From Prauserella muralis (GTDB taxonomy: Bacteria > Actinomycetota > Actinomycetes > Mycobacteriales > Pseudonocardiaceae): a DNA stretch of 64,000 nucleotides. Shown in pieces: positions 8,366 to 18,379 of the stretch. The stretch's first letter is position 1, and each line of letters starts with the position of its first letter. The notes below the pieces were generated by a model, which saw nothing but the letters and a program-made list of their open reading frames with translations, did not search any database and was not told the origin of the DNA. The position numbers and the translations under genes were made by a program. The stretch is taken from positions 930,001-994,000 of the forward strand of contig NZ_MASW01000001.1 of NCBI RefSeq assembly GCF_003202285.1. The letters run 5' to 3'.

Positions 8366-9650
8366 CGCGGGTGCCGCTGCCGGGCGTCGACTCGACGGTG
8401 GCGGTGCCGCCCACCTCGGCGAGCCTGGCCGTGATCGACTCGCTGATGCCGAACCCCGCCTTTCGCTCGCCGGGGCTGAACCCGGTGCCGTGGTCGCGGA
8501 TGATCGTCGCGATCCCGCCGTCGCGCTCCTCGACCCGCACGACGGCGGTGTCGGTGCCCGAGTGCTTGAGCGTGTTCCGCAGTGCCTCCCGGACGGCGTC
8601 GCGCACGGCGAGCTGGCGCACCTCCGACAGCGTCGCGTCGTCCAGCTCGGCGGCGACGAGCTGGGCCCGCAACCCGTCGCGCGCCATCTCCGCGGCCAGC
8701 GCGGCCAGCTTCTCGGCCAGCGGGCCGCCCTCGGCGCCGCTGTCGGACTCCAGGTAGCGGCGCAGTGCGGTGGCCTCCGCGCGCGCCGTCCTGCGCAGGG
8801 TGTCCGCGTCGCCGCTGTCCGGCAGCGCCATCGCCTCCAGGGCCTGCAGCACCGTGTCGTGCAACCTGCGGTGCTGCACGGCCCGCTCGGCCAGCCTGCC
8901 GGTGCGGATGCCGTACGCCAGCGCGAGCCGGGTGCCGAGGCCGAGCAGCACGAGCGCGCCGGTCGCGGTCAGCAGCACGCCGAGCACGGTGCCCAGTACG
9001 GCGAACCCCGCCGTGAGGTCGAAACCTCCGCCCGAGGCCCACGCCATGCCGGCTCCGAGCGGGATGCTCGCGAGCGCGAGCGCCGCGCCTGCGGGCAGGC
9101 CGACGGCGAGGGTCAGCAGCGCGACGGCGCCGAGCAGGTGCTTGCTCGTGACCTCCGTGGCGGCGGCGAAGACCTCCGCGGGCACGGCCGCGGCAACGGC
9201 GAGGTTGGCGGCGAGTGTGAACGCCACGTCCAGCGCGAGGAGCCTGCCCGCCGCCCGGTCGCGGAACGGGGCCCTGCGCAGCAGCCACCACGCGCCACCG
9301 GCGTTCAGCGCGAAGGACAGTGCGGCGACGGCGCCGACCACCACCAGCGCTCGCGTGCCCCCTCCGCCCCGCGCGGCGAACGCCGCGAAGGCACCCGGCA
9401 CCGCGACGAGCCGGTAGGCCAGCGGCACGAGCGCGACGTACCGGGCGGCCCGCAGCAGCAGCGTGTCCTGGAACGCGCCGTCCGCGGCCCCCGCCGCCAT
9501 GTGCTGCATCCGCCGCAGGGCCCGCATCGGAGCAGGGTCGGCGACCTCGTCCGGCAGCTCCGTGGTTGCCGTCGCCAGCGCGGGCGCGCCGCGCCGGAGC
9601 AGGGAGGCGAGGAAGCCGCCCCGTCTTCGCGCGGGCCCGTCCGGATTCAC
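8343..9650 (-). CDS. DesK/LiaS-type sensor histidine kinase (orphan)
   Basis: 435-residue membrane kinase. The N-terminal half holds about six hydrophobic segments. A HisKA_3-type dimerisation box RRLHDTVLQALEAM carries the phospho-acceptor His. The C-terminal HATPase domain has an N-box (REALRNTLKHSG), a DHGTGFSP G1 box and a GFGISESI G2 box. The start GTG at 9650 overlaps the stop of the upstream CCA-adding enzyme gene, implying translational coupling. No response regulator gene lies next to it in this window, so its partner is elsewhere or the protein acts as an ATPase regulator. Stimulus is unknown. Confidence 0.85.
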   Translation of the reverse strand: MNPDGPARRRGGFLASLLRRGAPALATATTELPDEVADPAPMRALRRMQHMAAGAADGAFQDTLLLRAARYVALVPLAYRLVAVPGAFAAFAARGGGGTRALVVVGAVAALSFALNAGGAWWLLRRAPFRDRAAGRLLALDVAFTLAANLAVAAAVPAEVFAAATEVTSKHLLGAVALLTLAVGLPAGAALALASIPLGAGMAWASGGGFDLTAGFAVLGTVLGVLLTATGALVLLGLGTRLALAYGIRTGRLAERAVQHRRLHDTVLQALEAMALPDSGDADTLRRTARAEATALRRYLESDSGAEGGPLAEKLAALAAEMARDGLRAQLVAAELDDATLSEVRQLAVRDAVREALRNTLKHSGTDTAVVRVEERDGGIATIIRDHGTGFSPGERKAGFGISESITARLAEVGGTATVESTPGSGTRVTLWVPR

Positions 9651-11092
9651 TCGGCGCGCTCGATCCCCTGCTCGGCGGCCCACCGGTGGAGTTCGGCCAC
9701 CGCCTCGTCGTGGTCGAGCGGGCCCCGGTCCAGCCGCAGCTCCTTGAGGTGCTTCCACGCCTTGCCGACCAGCGGTCCCGGCGGGATGCCGAGGATGCGC
9801 ATGATCTCGTTGCCGTCGAGGTCGGGCCGCACGCGCGCGAGGTCCTCCTCCGCGGCGATGCGCTGGATGCGCTCCTCCAGGTCGTCGTAGGCGCGGCGCA
9901 GCGCGGCGGCCTTGCGCTTGTTGCGGGTGGTGCAGTCGGCGCGCACCAGCTTGTGCAGCCGGGGCAGCAGGTCGCCCGCGTCGGTGACGTAGCGGCGCAC
10001 CGCGGAGTCGGTCCACTCGCCCTTGCCGTAGCCGTGGAAGCGCAGGTGCAGGTACACGAGCTGGGACACGTCGTTGACGATGTCCTTCGAGTACCGCAGA
10101 GCCCGCAAGCGCTTGCGGGTCATCTTGGCGCCGACCACCTCGTGGTGGTGGAAGCTCACGCCGCCACCCGGCTCGAACCGGCGGGTGGCGGGCTTGCCAA
10201 TGTCGTGCAGCAGCGCGGCCAGCCGCAGCACGAGGTCGGGCTCGGTCGCGGGCTCGTGCGTGGTCTCCAGCTCGATCGCCTGCTCCAGCACGGTGAGCGA
10301 GTGCTGGTAGACGTCCTTGTGCTGGTGGTGCTCGTCGATCGCCAAGCGCATCCCGGGCACCTCGGGCAGCACGTGCTCGGCGAGCCCGGTGTCGACCATC
10401 AGCTCGATGCCGCGCCTCGGCGCCACCCCCAGCACCAGCTTGCTCAGCTCCGTCTGCACCCGCTCCGCGGTGATCCTGGCCAGCTCGCCCGCCATGTCGG
10501 TCATGGCCCTGACCACCCTCGGCGCGGGCTCGAGCCCGAGCTGCGCCACGAACCGCGCCGCCCGCAGCATCCGCAGCGGGTCGTCGGCGAACGACTCCTC
10601 CGGCGTGGCGGGCGTGTCCAGCGACCGGCGGCCCAGCGCCGCCAGCCCGCCACACGGGTCGACGAACTTCTTCTCCGCCAGGTCGATCGCCATGGCGTTC
10701 ACCGTGAAGTCCCGCCGCACCAGGTCGCCCTCGATCGTGTCGCCGAACGACACCTCGGGGTTGCGGCTCACCCGGTCGTAGGAATCCGCGCGGAACGTCG
10801 TGATCTCCAGCGTGGCGCCCTTCTTCGCGGCGCCGACCGTGCCGAACTCGATGCCGGTGTCCCACACCGCCTCGGCCCAGCCGGCGAGGATCCGCTGTAC
10901 GGCATCAGGGCGCGCGTCCGTGGTGAAGTCGAGGTCGGGGGAGAGCCTTCCGAGCAGCGCATCGCGCACGCTGCCGCCGACCAGGTACAGCCGGTGGCCC
11001 GCACGGGCGAACCGTGCGGCCAGCTCGTCGGCGACCGGAGAGATGCGCATCAGCTCGGTCACCGCGTTCTGTTTGGCGGCGGTGGCGTTCAC
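9647..11092 (-). CDS. pcnA/cca: CCA-adding tRNA nucleotidyltransferase
   Basis: 481-residue enzyme that adds or repairs the 3' CCA of tRNAs, needed here because tRNA-Ile at 44885 lacks an encoded CCA. The nucleotidyltransferase head shows LVGGSVRDALLGR and the catalytic DLDFTTDA (residues about 38-60). RRDFTVNAMA follows near residue 128, then the RRSLDTPATPEESFADDPLRMLRAARF-type segment, and an HD domain (LLHDIGKPATR) after residue 280. Length fits the actinobacterial class II PcnA family. The gene opens a divergent pair with the NUDIX gene, mirroring Rv3907c/Rv3908 of mycobacteria. Confidence 0.96.
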   Translation of the reverse strand: MNATAAKQNAVTELMRISPVADELAARFARAGHRLYLVGGSVRDALLGRLSPDLDFTTDARPDAVQRILAGWAEAVWDTGIEFGTVGAAKKGATLEITTFRADSYDRVSRNPEVSFGDTIEGDLVRRDFTVNAMAIDLAEKKFVDPCGGLAALGRRSLDTPATPEESFADDPLRMLRAARFVAQLGLEPAPRVVRAMTDMAGELARITAERVQTELSKLVLGVAPRRGIELMVDTGLAEHVLPEVPGMRLAIDEHHQHKDVYQHSLTVLEQAIELETTHEPATEPDLVLRLAALLHDIGKPATRRFEPGGGVSFHHHEVVGAKMTRKRLRALRYSKDIVNDVSQLVYLHLRFHGYGKGEWTDSAVRRYVTDAGDLLPRLHKLVRADCTTRNKRKAAALRRAYDDLEERIQRIAAEEDLARVRPDLDGNEIMRILGIPPGPLVGKAWKHLKELRLDRGPLDHDEAVAELHRWAAEQGIERAE

Positions 11093-11193
11093 CGGAATCC
11101 CACCCCCGGCATGGTGCTCTTACTACATACGCGGATCAACACGGACACGAGAAGCCAGCGTACCGGCGCCGCCGTTTGCTCTAGCATCGCAGC

Positions 11194-11697
11194 ATGCCTG
11201 GATCGGCCGGTCGCTCCGGTGGCGCGAAACCGGGACGCCGGTCCCGGCGCCGCCGTGGCAGGCGGCTGACCACGGTGAACGAGACCTCCGCCGGGGGCTT
11301 GGTGGTCGATCCGGAACGTGAGCACGCCGTGCTCATCGGGCGGCTCGACCGTCAGGGCAGGCTGCTCTGGTCGCTGCCGAAGGGCCACATCGAGGACGGC
11401 GAGACCACCGAGCAGACCGCCGTGCGCGAGGTGAAGGAGGAGACCGGTATAACCGCGCACGTGCTGCATCCGCTGGGCACCATCGACTACTGGTTCGTCG
11501 CCGAGCGGCGCCGCGTGCACAAGACGGTGCACCACTTCGTGCTCGAGGCGGGCGGCGGCGAACTGTCCGACGAGGACGTCGAGGTGACCGAGGTCGCGTG
11601 GGTGCCGCTGCCCGAGCTCGAGAGCAGGCTTGCCTACGCCGACGAGCGCAAACTGGTCCGCAAGGCGCGAGAGATGTTCGAGGGAGCTACGGAGTGA
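11194..11697 (+). CDS. NUDIX hydrolase
   Basis: 167-residue NUDIX pyrophosphohydrolase. The basic N-terminus ([11 protein letters not shown]) precedes a domain starting at [11 protein letters not shown]. The Nudix box is complete: [20 protein letters not shown] followed by TGI, giving all metal-binding Glu/Arg residues. Mycobacterial MutT4 (Rv3908) occupies this place. The substrate is not deducible, though a role in cleaning oxidised nucleotides or removing nucleoside diphosphate derivatives is likely. The stop codon overlaps the GTG of the next gene (GAGTGA), so the two are probably co-transcribed and coupled. Confidence 0.93.
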   Translation: MPGSAGRSGGAKPGRRSRRRRGRRLTTVNETSAGGLVVDPEREHAVLIGRLDRQGRLLWSLPKGHIEDGETTEQTAVREVKEETGITAHVLHPLGTIDYWFVAERRRVHKTVHHFVLEAGGGELSDEDVEVTEVAWVPLPELESRLAYADERKLVRKAREMFEGATE

Positions 11698-13814
11698 CGA
11701 GGGGCGGCGCGTTCGTGCTTGCGCTGGTGTTCCTCCTCGCGCAGGGACTGTTCGGCGGGCCGGTCTCGGCGCAGACCATCGAGCCGCCACCCGAGCGGCT
11801 CCACCTGGAGGTCCAGCAGCTGGCTCCGCGCATGGTGACGCCTGCCGACGACCAGGTGACCGTCACCGCGACCATCACCAACGTCGGCGACCGCCGCGTC
11901 TCCGACGTGGTGGCCCGGCTTCAGGTCGGCGCGCCGCTGACCACCGAGGACGAGCTCGCCCAGTCCGTCACCGAGGCGCCCCCCGCCGACGCGGGCGCCT
12001 CCGAATGGGTCGGCATCACCGGTGAGCTGCAGCCGCGGCAGCGGAAGTCGTTCACCCTCACCGTCCCCGCCGCGGAGCTGGGCCTCTCGTCGCCCGGCGT
12101 CTACCCGCTGCTGGTCAACGTCAACGGCACCCCCGACTACGGCGGCGCCGCCCGGCTGGCGGAGCTGAACCTGCTGATGCCGGTGCTCGACCCGCCGAGC
12201 GAGGCCGGGCCCGCTCCGCTGTCGATGTTGTGGCCGATCGCGGGCGCGCGGCCCCGCGTCGTGGGCACGACCGACGAGGGCAGGGTCGTGCTCTCCGACG
12301 ACGCGCTGGCCGACGAGCTGCGGCCGGGCGGGCGGCTGGACGCGCTCGTCGCGGCGGCGGCCGCCCGGCGCGACAGCCCCCTGTTCGGCTCGCTGTGCTT
12401 CGCCGTCGACCCCGACCTGCTCGACACGGTGGCCGCGATGCGTGAGGGCTACCAGGTCGAGACGCCGGGCGGGCGGGTCGACGGCACAGGACGCGAGCAC
12501 GCGAAGCGCTGGCTGGACTCACTGAAGAGCCTGGTCGCGGGGCACTGCGTGATCCAGATCCCGTACGCCGACGCGGACCTGACGGCACTGTCCCGAGTGC
12601 GCTCGGGCACCGATCTGGTGCGGCACGCACTCAACGGCGCCTCGATCCTGAGCACCCTCGACGTGCAGCAGCGGCCCGGCGTGCTCTGGCCGGGCAGCAG
12701 CCTGGACACCGCCGCCCTGCGCAGGGCCGCCGACGCGGGCGCGCGCACGATCGTCGCCGACCCCACCCAGCTGGAGTCGGGCGAGGAGGGCCTCGCCGGG
12801 CCGACGACCGTCGACGGCACCGGCGTCACCGTGGTGCCCTACGACCCCGCCGTCGCCGCCGCGTTCGCGGGCGACCGGGGCAGGGGCACCAGCGCCACCG
12901 CGCCGGCCGACCAACCGAACGTGGCCACCCAGAACGGCATCGCGGCCATCGCCTTCCGCGCCGGTCTCGGCGAGGGAGAGCCGGGGGGCACGGTGCTCGC
13001 GGCCCCACCACACGCCTGGGACGCGCCGGTCGGGGAGTTCGGCGCGCTGCTGGACTCGCTCGGTGCGATGGTCGCGGCCGGGATGCTCCAGCCGACGCCG
13101 CTGGAGCAGGTGCTCGCCGCCCCGCAGGCGGGCAGCGCCACGCTGGCCGCGGGTGAGGAGGCCGTCGAAAGCACCTCGGGGATCAGCTCCGGGGTCATCG
13201 CGGAACTGTCGGCCGTCGAACACACCGCCGCCGACCTGCGCGGCGCGATGTCGGTGGACGCCACCCGGCAGGTGCAGCCGGTGTCGGTGATCCAGCCACT
13301 GCACAACGCCGTGGTGCGGGCCACCTCGACCACCTGGCGCGGCCCCCGGGCCAGGCAGGCGGCCGCTGCCGACGCGACCCACCAGGCGGACGCGCTGCGG
13401 GGCCGGGTGACGGTCGCCACGCCGTCGCAGCCCATCTCGCTCGCCTCCGGGTCGAGCCCGCTGCCGGTGACACTGACCAACACGCTGCCGGTGGCCGTCA
13501 CGGTGCGGATCCGGCTCGAGAACTTCGCCGGGCTGCGGCCTGCCCGCGTGCCCGACACGGTGCTCGCCGCCAACAGCAGTGTGCCGCGTCTCATCCCGGC
13601 CGAGGCGCTGCGCTCAGGGCGGTTCAGCATCGACGTGTCGCTCGTGACACCCGGCGGCACACGGCTGGGCTCGCCCGCACGGCTCGAACTCACGTCCAAC
13701 GAGTTCGGCGTGGTCACCGTCGTGCTGACCGCGACGGCGGCCGGCGCACTGGTCCTGCTCTCGGCCCGCCGGATCTACCAGCGGGTAAGCCGCCGTAAGG
13801 CCGATCGGTCCTGA
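11694..13814 (+). CDS. DUF6049 family exported membrane protein
   Basis: 706-residue protein with a signal peptide ([20 protein letters not shown], cleaving near SAQT), a long extracellular region and a single C-terminal transmembrane helix ([17 protein letters not shown]) followed by a basic cytoplasmic tail. The extracellular part has two Ig-like stretches ([19 protein letters not shown] near residue 60 and a matching [12 protein letters not shown] near 600) around a central domain. This is the DUF6049 protein found between mutT4 and murJ in actinobacteria (Rv3909 in M. tuberculosis). No function is assigned; its constant position beside murJ suggests a cell-envelope role. Confidence 0.85.
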   Translation: MTRGGAFVLALVFLLAQGLFGGPVSAQTIEPPPERLHLEVQQLAPRMVTPADDQVTVTATITNVGDRRVSDVVARLQVGAPLTTEDELAQSVTEAPPADAGASEWVGITGELQPRQRKSFTLTVPAAELGLSSPGVYPLLVNVNGTPDYGGAARLAELNLLMPVLDPPSEAGPAPLSMLWPIAGARPRVVGTTDEGRVVLSDDALADELRPGGRLDALVAAAAARRDSPLFGSLCFAVDPDLLDTVAAMREGYQVETPGGRVDGTGREHAKRWLDSLKSLVAGHCVIQIPYADADLTALSRVRSGTDLVRHALNGASILSTLDVQQRPGVLWPGSSLDTAALRRAADAGARTIVADPTQLESGEEGLAGPTTVDGTGVTVVPYDPAVAAAFAGDRGRGTSATAPADQPNVATQNGIAAIAFRAGLGEGEPGGTVLAAPPHAWDAPVGEFGALLDSLGAMVAAGMLQPTPLEQVLAAPQAGSATLAAGEEAVESTSGISSGVIAELSAVEHTAADLRGAMSVDATRQVQPVSVIQPLHNAVVRATSTTWRGPRARQAAAADATHQADALRGRVTVATPSQPISLASGSSPLPVTLTNTLPVAVTVRIRLENFAGLRPARVPDTVLAANSSVPRLIPAEALRSGRFSIDVSLVTPGGTRLGSPARLELTSNEFGVVTVVLTATAAGALVLLSARRIYQRVSRRKADRS

Positions 13815-13861
13815 GTTTCGGGCCGACCCGGATTACCCTGAAGCGACCGCTTGACCGCTGA

Positions 13862-16084
13862 GTGATGGGGCGCGTGTTGGACAGAGAGCCGGGCCTGCCG
13901 CCCGAGCGTGCGGGGAGGCCTCCGCGTCCGGACCGTGTTCCACCAGGCCGTTCAGGACGCAGGCCGCCACCCGACGGCCGGGAGCAGCCTCCTGCGCCGC
14001 AACGCAGGAGGCAGCCGCCCCCTGCCGAACGGGGCCGCGAGGGGCAGCCCGATCCCCGGAGCAACGGCCAGCCGCCGCGGCGCATGCCACCCCCTCCGCC
14101 CCGCACCAGGCAGGTACCCGCCCGGCAGCAGCCACCGCCCGCGCAGCCGCCCGCACAACCCCCGGCCGCGCCCCCGCGCCGGGGCAGGCCTGGCGAGCCG
14201 CCGCCGCGCAGGCAGGCGCCGGTGCGCCCGTGGCGGCAGGAGGAACAGCGGCGGCAGCCGCCCCCGCAGACGCCCCCGCCCAGCAGGCAGGGCGACGCGA
14301 CGATGTTCATCCCGCGCGACCGGGGAGTGCCGCCCGGGGTCCGGTGGCCCGCGGCCGATCCGGACGTGCTGCGGCCCTACGACGAGCTCGCCACGCGGAT
14401 GATGCCGCGCATCCTGGACGGGCCACGGCCGTCGGAGCCGATCGGCGACCGGCTGCCCGCCGTCCAGCTGGAGCGGCCCAAGGAGGAGCCCGCCAAGGCC
14501 CCGTCGCTGGCCAAGGCGAGCGGCCGCATGGCCATCGCCACGCTGACCAGCCGCATCACCGGCTTCGCGTGGAAGGTGATGCTGGCGTGGGTGGCCACGC
14601 TCGGCGTGCTGTACGACTCGTTCACCGTCGCCAACACGCTGCCACTGATCATCAACGAGCTGCTGCTCGGCGGCGTGCTCACCAGTGTGGTGGTGCCGCT
14701 GCTGGTGCGCTCGCAGGACGACGAGGACGGCGGCGAGGCCTACACCCAGCGGCTCGTCACGATGGCACTCACCGTGCTCGGGGTCGGCGCCGTCGTGTCG
14801 ACGGCGTGCGCACCGTGGCTCACGAGCCTGCTCATGGACGACACCGGCGACGCCAACCCACAGCTGGCCACGTGGTTCGCCTACCTGCTGCTGCCCGGCC
14901 TGCTGTTCTACGGGCTGTTCGCGGTGCTGTCGGCCGTGCTCAACGCCAAGCAGATCTTCGGGCCCGCCCAGTGGGCTCCGGTGGTGAACAACCTCGTCAT
15001 CTTCGCCACCATCGGCACCTTCGCGATCGTGCCCGGCGACCCGACGATCATCCCGACGCGGATGAGCGATCCGAAGGTGCTCGTACTCGGCATCGGCGTG
15101 CTCACCGCCATGGTCGCGCAGGCCATGTTCCTCATCCCGGCGCTGCGCCGTTCCGGCTTCCGGTTCCGCTGGCGCTGGGGCATCGACGAGCGGCTCAAGG
15201 AGTTCGGCGGGCTCGCCGCGTGGATCCTCGGCTACGTCGTGGTCAGCCAGATCGGCATGGTCGTCAACACCAGGGTGCTCACCGCGGGCGCCGCGGGCGG
15301 CCCCTCGATCTACTCCAACGCGTGGCTGCTCTTCCAGCTGCCGTACGGCGTCATCGGCGTGTCCCTGCTCACCGCGCTGATGCCGAAGATGAGCAGGGCC
15401 GCCGCCGACGGCGACTACCGCAGGCTCGTCGGCGACCTCTCCTACGGCTCACGGCTGACCACCCTGCTGCTGCTGCCCGTCTCGGCGGTGATGGCGGTGG
15501 CGGGCACCTCGATCGGCATCGCGCTGTTCGCGCTCGGCAAGGGCTCGGTCGCCGACGCCGAACGCCTGGGCCAGGCGCTCGCGATCTCGGCGTTCGGGCT
15601 GCTGCCGTACGCGCTGGTGATGCTGCAGATGCGCGTGTTCTACGCGATGAAGGACTCCCGCACGCCGACGCTGATCATGGTCGTGATGACCGCGGTCAAG
15701 ATCCCGCTGCTCTACCTCGCCTCGGGTGTGCTGCACCCGGTGAACGTGGTGCTCGGCGTGATGATGGTGAACTCGCTGGTGTTCGTCGTCGGCGCGGTGC
15801 TCGGCCAGGTGTGGCTGTGGGTCAAGCTCGGCAACCTGCGCAGCAAGCGCGTGCTCGGCGTCATCCTGTTCACCGTCGTCGCGAGCGGTCTGGGGGCGCT
15901 GGCCGCCTCCCTCGTCGGCATGGTCGTGCCGGACGCCCTCGGCGCGATCCTCGGCGCCTGGGTGAAACTCGTGTTGCAGGGCATCGTCGGCATCGCCGTC
16001 TCGTTCGGGGTCCTCATCGCGCTGAAGGTGGACGAGCTCACCCCGGTCACCCGCCGGATCACCCGGCTGCTCCGCCGCGCGTAG
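13862..16084 (+). CDS. murJ: Lipid II flippase MurJ with Pro/Arg-rich N-terminal extension
   Basis: Integral membrane flippase (MviN/MurJ, MOP superfamily) that moves lipid II outward for peptidoglycan synthesis. After about 215 residues of Pro/Arg/Gln-rich disordered sequence, the membrane domain starts at SGRMAIATLTSRITGFAW. It continues with about 14 hydrophobic segments, including LLLGGVLTSVVVPLLVR and the conserved NAKQIFGPAQWAPVVNNL. The domain ends near residue 740 without the pseudokinase that is fused on in mycobacterial MviN; that part is the next gene. The start is uncertain among GTG 13862, ATG 13865 and GTG 13874. The extension probably binds cytoplasmic partners. Confidence 0.93.
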   Translation: MMGRVLDREPGLPPERAGRPPRPDRVPPGRSGRRPPPDGREQPPAPQRRRQPPPAERGREGQPDPRSNGQPPRRMPPPPPRTRQVPARQQPPPAQPPAQPPAAPPRRGRPGEPPPRRQAPVRPWRQEEQRRQPPPQTPPPSRQGDATMFIPRDRGVPPGVRWPAADPDVLRPYDELATRMMPRILDGPRPSEPIGDRLPAVQLERPKEEPAKAPSLAKASGRMAIATLTSRITGFAWKVMLAWVATLGVLYDSFTVANTLPLIINELLLGGVLTSVVVPLLVRSQDDEDGGEAYTQRLVTMALTVLGVGAVVSTACAPWLTSLLMDDTGDANPQLATWFAYLLLPGLLFYGLFAVLSAVLNAKQIFGPAQWAPVVNNLVIFATIGTFAIVPGDPTIIPTRMSDPKVLVLGIGVLTAMVAQAMFLIPALRRSGFRFRWRWGIDERLKEFGGLAAWILGYVVVSQIGMVVNTRVLTAGAAGGPSIYSNAWLLFQLPYGVIGVSLLTALMPKMSRAAADGDYRRLVGDLSYGSRLTTLLLLPVSAVMAVAGTSIGIALFALGKGSVADAERLGQALAISAFGLLPYALVMLQMRVFYAMKDSRTPTLIMVVMTAVKIPLLYLASGVLHPVNVVLGVMMVNSLVFVVGAVLGQVWLWVKLGNLRSKRVLGVILFTVVASGLGALAASLVGMVVPDALGAILGAWVKLVLQGIVGIAVSFGVLIALKVDELTPVTRRITRLLRRA

Positions 16085-16202
16085 CCCGTCCGTGCGGACG
16101 CGGTTGCCGTCCGCATGCCGCACATCGCACGTCCGGGGCCGGGTTCACGTACCCTCGTGCACGAGGAGTTGGAGGCGAGCGAAGGCAGGGGGTCCGACCC
16201 GA

Positions 16203-17744
16203 GTGGGCACGAGTACACGGGGTGGATCGCTGGCGCCCGGTGGGGTGGTCGGCGACGGCCGCTACCGGCTGCTTGCCCAGTTCGGCATCGACGAGCGCGC
16301 GGGCGCCCACCTGTGGCGGGCGCGGGACGGGCAGCTGCGCCGCGACGTGGCGCTGACGATGCTGGTCGGCGACCCGGCCGACGCCGAGGCGGCCCGCCTC
16401 GGGCGGCGGACCCTCGAACGCGCCGCCCACGCCGCCAAGTTCAACCATCCCGGTGTGGCACGGGTGCTCGACGTGCTCAGCCTCGGCAACGGCATCAGCT
16501 CCAGCGAGGGGCTGCTCGGCATCGTCGTGGCCGAATGGACGAAGGGCACCGACCTCATCGACCTGGTCGCCGAGCGGCCCGCGGAGCCGGCCACCGCCGC
16601 GCGCATGGTGCAGGCACTCGCCGAGTCCGTGGAGCTGGCCCACCAGTCCGGGCTCGTGCTCGGGCTCGACCACCCGCAGCGGCTGCGGCTCACCCCGGAC
16701 GGCAGGCTGCGGCTGGCGTTTCCCGGCCCGCTGCCCGACGCCACGCTGCGCGACGACGTGAAGGCGCTCGGCGCCGTGCTGTACCTGCTGCTCACCGGGC
16801 GCTGGGCGCTGCAGGGCGGACCTCCAGCCGTGCCGGCCGCGCCACGCTCCCCGACCGGCAGGGTCGTGCCGCCCAAGTCGCTGGAGCCGCGCGTGCCGCA
16901 GGAACTCTCGGCGCTGGCCGTACGCACCATCGAGGACGGCGGGCACGGCGGCATCCGGACCAGTGCCGCCATCCTCCGGATGCTGGAGCAGGCCGCCGAG
17001 GCCGAGGAGCGCACCAGGCTCATCAGCAAGGACCCCAGCGTCGACCCGGACGGCACCGTCTGGACGACGAAACGGCCGGTCAAGGACGCGGCGAGACGCC
17101 GAAAGCTCGCGTTGGGTGTCACCGTGCTCGTGGTCGCCGCCGTGGGCATCCTGGCGTGGCTCGGCATGATGGCCATCAGCTTCTTCCAGGACGATCCGGG
17201 CGCCAGCGGGCCCAAGGTGAACCTGGCCGAGCAAAGCACGGCCCGGCAGCAGCCACCGCCGGAGGACAAGCAGCAGCCGGCCAAGCCGCCCGCGGGTGCC
17301 ACCGGGCAGCCGGTGACGCCCGCGGACGTCGCGGTCTACAACCCGGAGGGCGAGGGCGACAGCGTCGACGAGGCGGGTCTCGCCATCGACGGCGACCCGG
17401 CGACGGCCTGGCGCACCGACGAGTACAAGCAGCAGTTCCCCACGTTCAAGTCCGGCGTCGGGCTCGTCGCGACGTTCGAGCAGCCGATCAACCTGTCGAA
17501 GGTGCGCATCACCGCCGAGAGCCCTGGCACCGCCGTGGAGATCCGGGTCGCGGACGAGGCGAACCCGCCGCTGGACGCCACACGGGTCGTGGCCTCCGGC
17601 TCGCTCGACGGCACCGAGACCGAACTGTCCCTGCAACAGCCTGCGTCGACGCGGTACGTGTTCGTGTGGATCACGACGCTGTCCGGCGAGGCACCCGAGC
17701 ACGCCTCGGAAATCGGCGAGGTCACCTTCCTGCCTGCCGCATGA
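16203..17744 (+). CDS. Membrane pseudokinase with extracellular discoidin-like domain (MurJ partner)
   Basis: 513-residue protein. Residues about 18-270 have a Ser/Thr kinase fold (GDGRYRLLAQFGIDERAGAH, later a DDVKALGAVLYLLLTGRW helix F region). The catalytic parts are gone: the VAxK lysine is replaced (DVALTM), there is no HRD (LVLGLDHPQRLRL) and no DFG (RLRLAFPG). A transmembrane helix lies near residue 310 (VTVLVVAAVGILAWLGMMA). After a Pro/Gln linker, a galactose-binding/F5-8 type C-like domain ends the protein (AIDGDPATAWRTDEYKQ). The same architecture forms the C-terminal half of mycobacterial MviN, so this is its split version. GTG 16203 follows a GCAGGGGG ribosome-binding site. Confidence 0.85.
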   Translation: MGTSTRGGSLAPGGVVGDGRYRLLAQFGIDERAGAHLWRARDGQLRRDVALTMLVGDPADAEAARLGRRTLERAAHAAKFNHPGVARVLDVLSLGNGISSSEGLLGIVVAEWTKGTDLIDLVAERPAEPATAARMVQALAESVELAHQSGLVLGLDHPQRLRLTPDGRLRLAFPGPLPDATLRDDVKALGAVLYLLLTGRWALQGGPPAVPAAPRSPTGRVVPPKSLEPRVPQELSALAVRTIEDGGHGGIRTSAAILRMLEQAAEAEERTRLISKDPSVDPDGTVWTTKRPVKDAARRRKLALGVTVLVVAAVGILAWLGMMAISFFQDDPGASGPKVNLAEQSTARQQPPPEDKQQPAKPPAGATGQPVTPADVAVYNPEGEGDSVDEAGLAIDGDPATAWRTDEYKQQFPTFKSGVGLVATFEQPINLSKVRITAESPGTAVEIRVADEANPPLDATRVVASGSLDGTETELSLQQPASTRYVFVWITTLSGEAPEHASEIGEVTFLPAA

Positions 17745-17776
17745 ACCCGCACGCCGACCCTTAGTAGTCTCTCCGG

Positions 17777-18379
17777 GTGACCGCAGCAGCGCCCACTGAT
17801 GCCGATCTCATAGCCGCGCACGCAGCCGGTGACCCGCAGGCGTTCAACGAACTGGTACGGCGGCATCGCGACCGCATGTGGGCCGTGGCGCTGCGGACGG
17901 TGCGCGACCCCGAGGAGGCGGCGGACGCGCTGCAGGAGGCGTTCATCTCCGCGTTCAGGGCGGCCGCGAACTTCCGCGCCGAGTCGCAGGTCACCACATG
18001 GCTGCACCGGATCGTGGTCAACGCCTGCCTCGACCGCGTGCGCAGGCGGCAGGCCAGACCGACGGTGCCGCTGCCCGAGCAGGGCCACAACGAACCCGCC
18101 GTGCCGCGCGACTCGATGGCCGAACGCGAGACGAGGCTGGTGATCGCCGACGCACTCGACCAGCTTCCCGACGACCAGCGCGTGCCGATCGTGATGGTGG
18201 ACGTCGAGGGATACTCGGTGGCCGAGACGGCGAAACTGCTGAACATCGCCGAGGGAACCGTGAAAAGCCGGTGCGCCCGGGGCCGTGCCAAACTCGCCAA
18301 ACTTCTCGGGCATCTGCGGAACCCGGACTCGACCGGCGACGTCCCAACTCACGAAAGCAAACACGGGGAGGGACGATGA
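17777..18379 (+). CDS. sigM: ECF RNA polymerase sigma factor SigM
   Basis: 200-residue extracytoplasmic-function sigma factor. Region 2 is seen as HAAGDPQAFNELVRRHRDRM and the -10-binding DALQEAFISAFR, WLHRIVVNACLDRVRR (residues 10-95). Region 4 holds the helix-turn-helix EGYSVAETAKLLNIAEGT-VKSR (about 135-165). Position between the MurJ partner and trxB matches mycobacterial sigM (Rv3911). It starts GTG at 17777 and its stop overlaps the ATG of the anti-sigma gene by four bases (ATGA), a coupled sigma/anti-sigma pair. Targets in this species are unknown; mycobacterial SigM controls surface and secretion genes. Confidence 0.93.
   Translation: MTAAAPTDADLIAAHAAGDPQAFNELVRRHRDRMWAVALRTVRDPEEAADALQEAFISAFRAAANFRAESQVTTWLHRIVVNACLDRVRRRQARPTVPLPEQGHNEPAVPRDSMAERETRLVIADALDQLPDDQRVPIVMVDVEGYSVAETAKLLNIAEGTVKSRCARGRAKLAKLLGHLRNPDSTGDVPTHESKHGEGR

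Noticed and set aside
9651-10865. Extension of the histidine kinase frame upstream through pcnA
   Set aside because: Kinase similarity begins only after GTG 9650; the extension is out-of-frame pcnA sequence.
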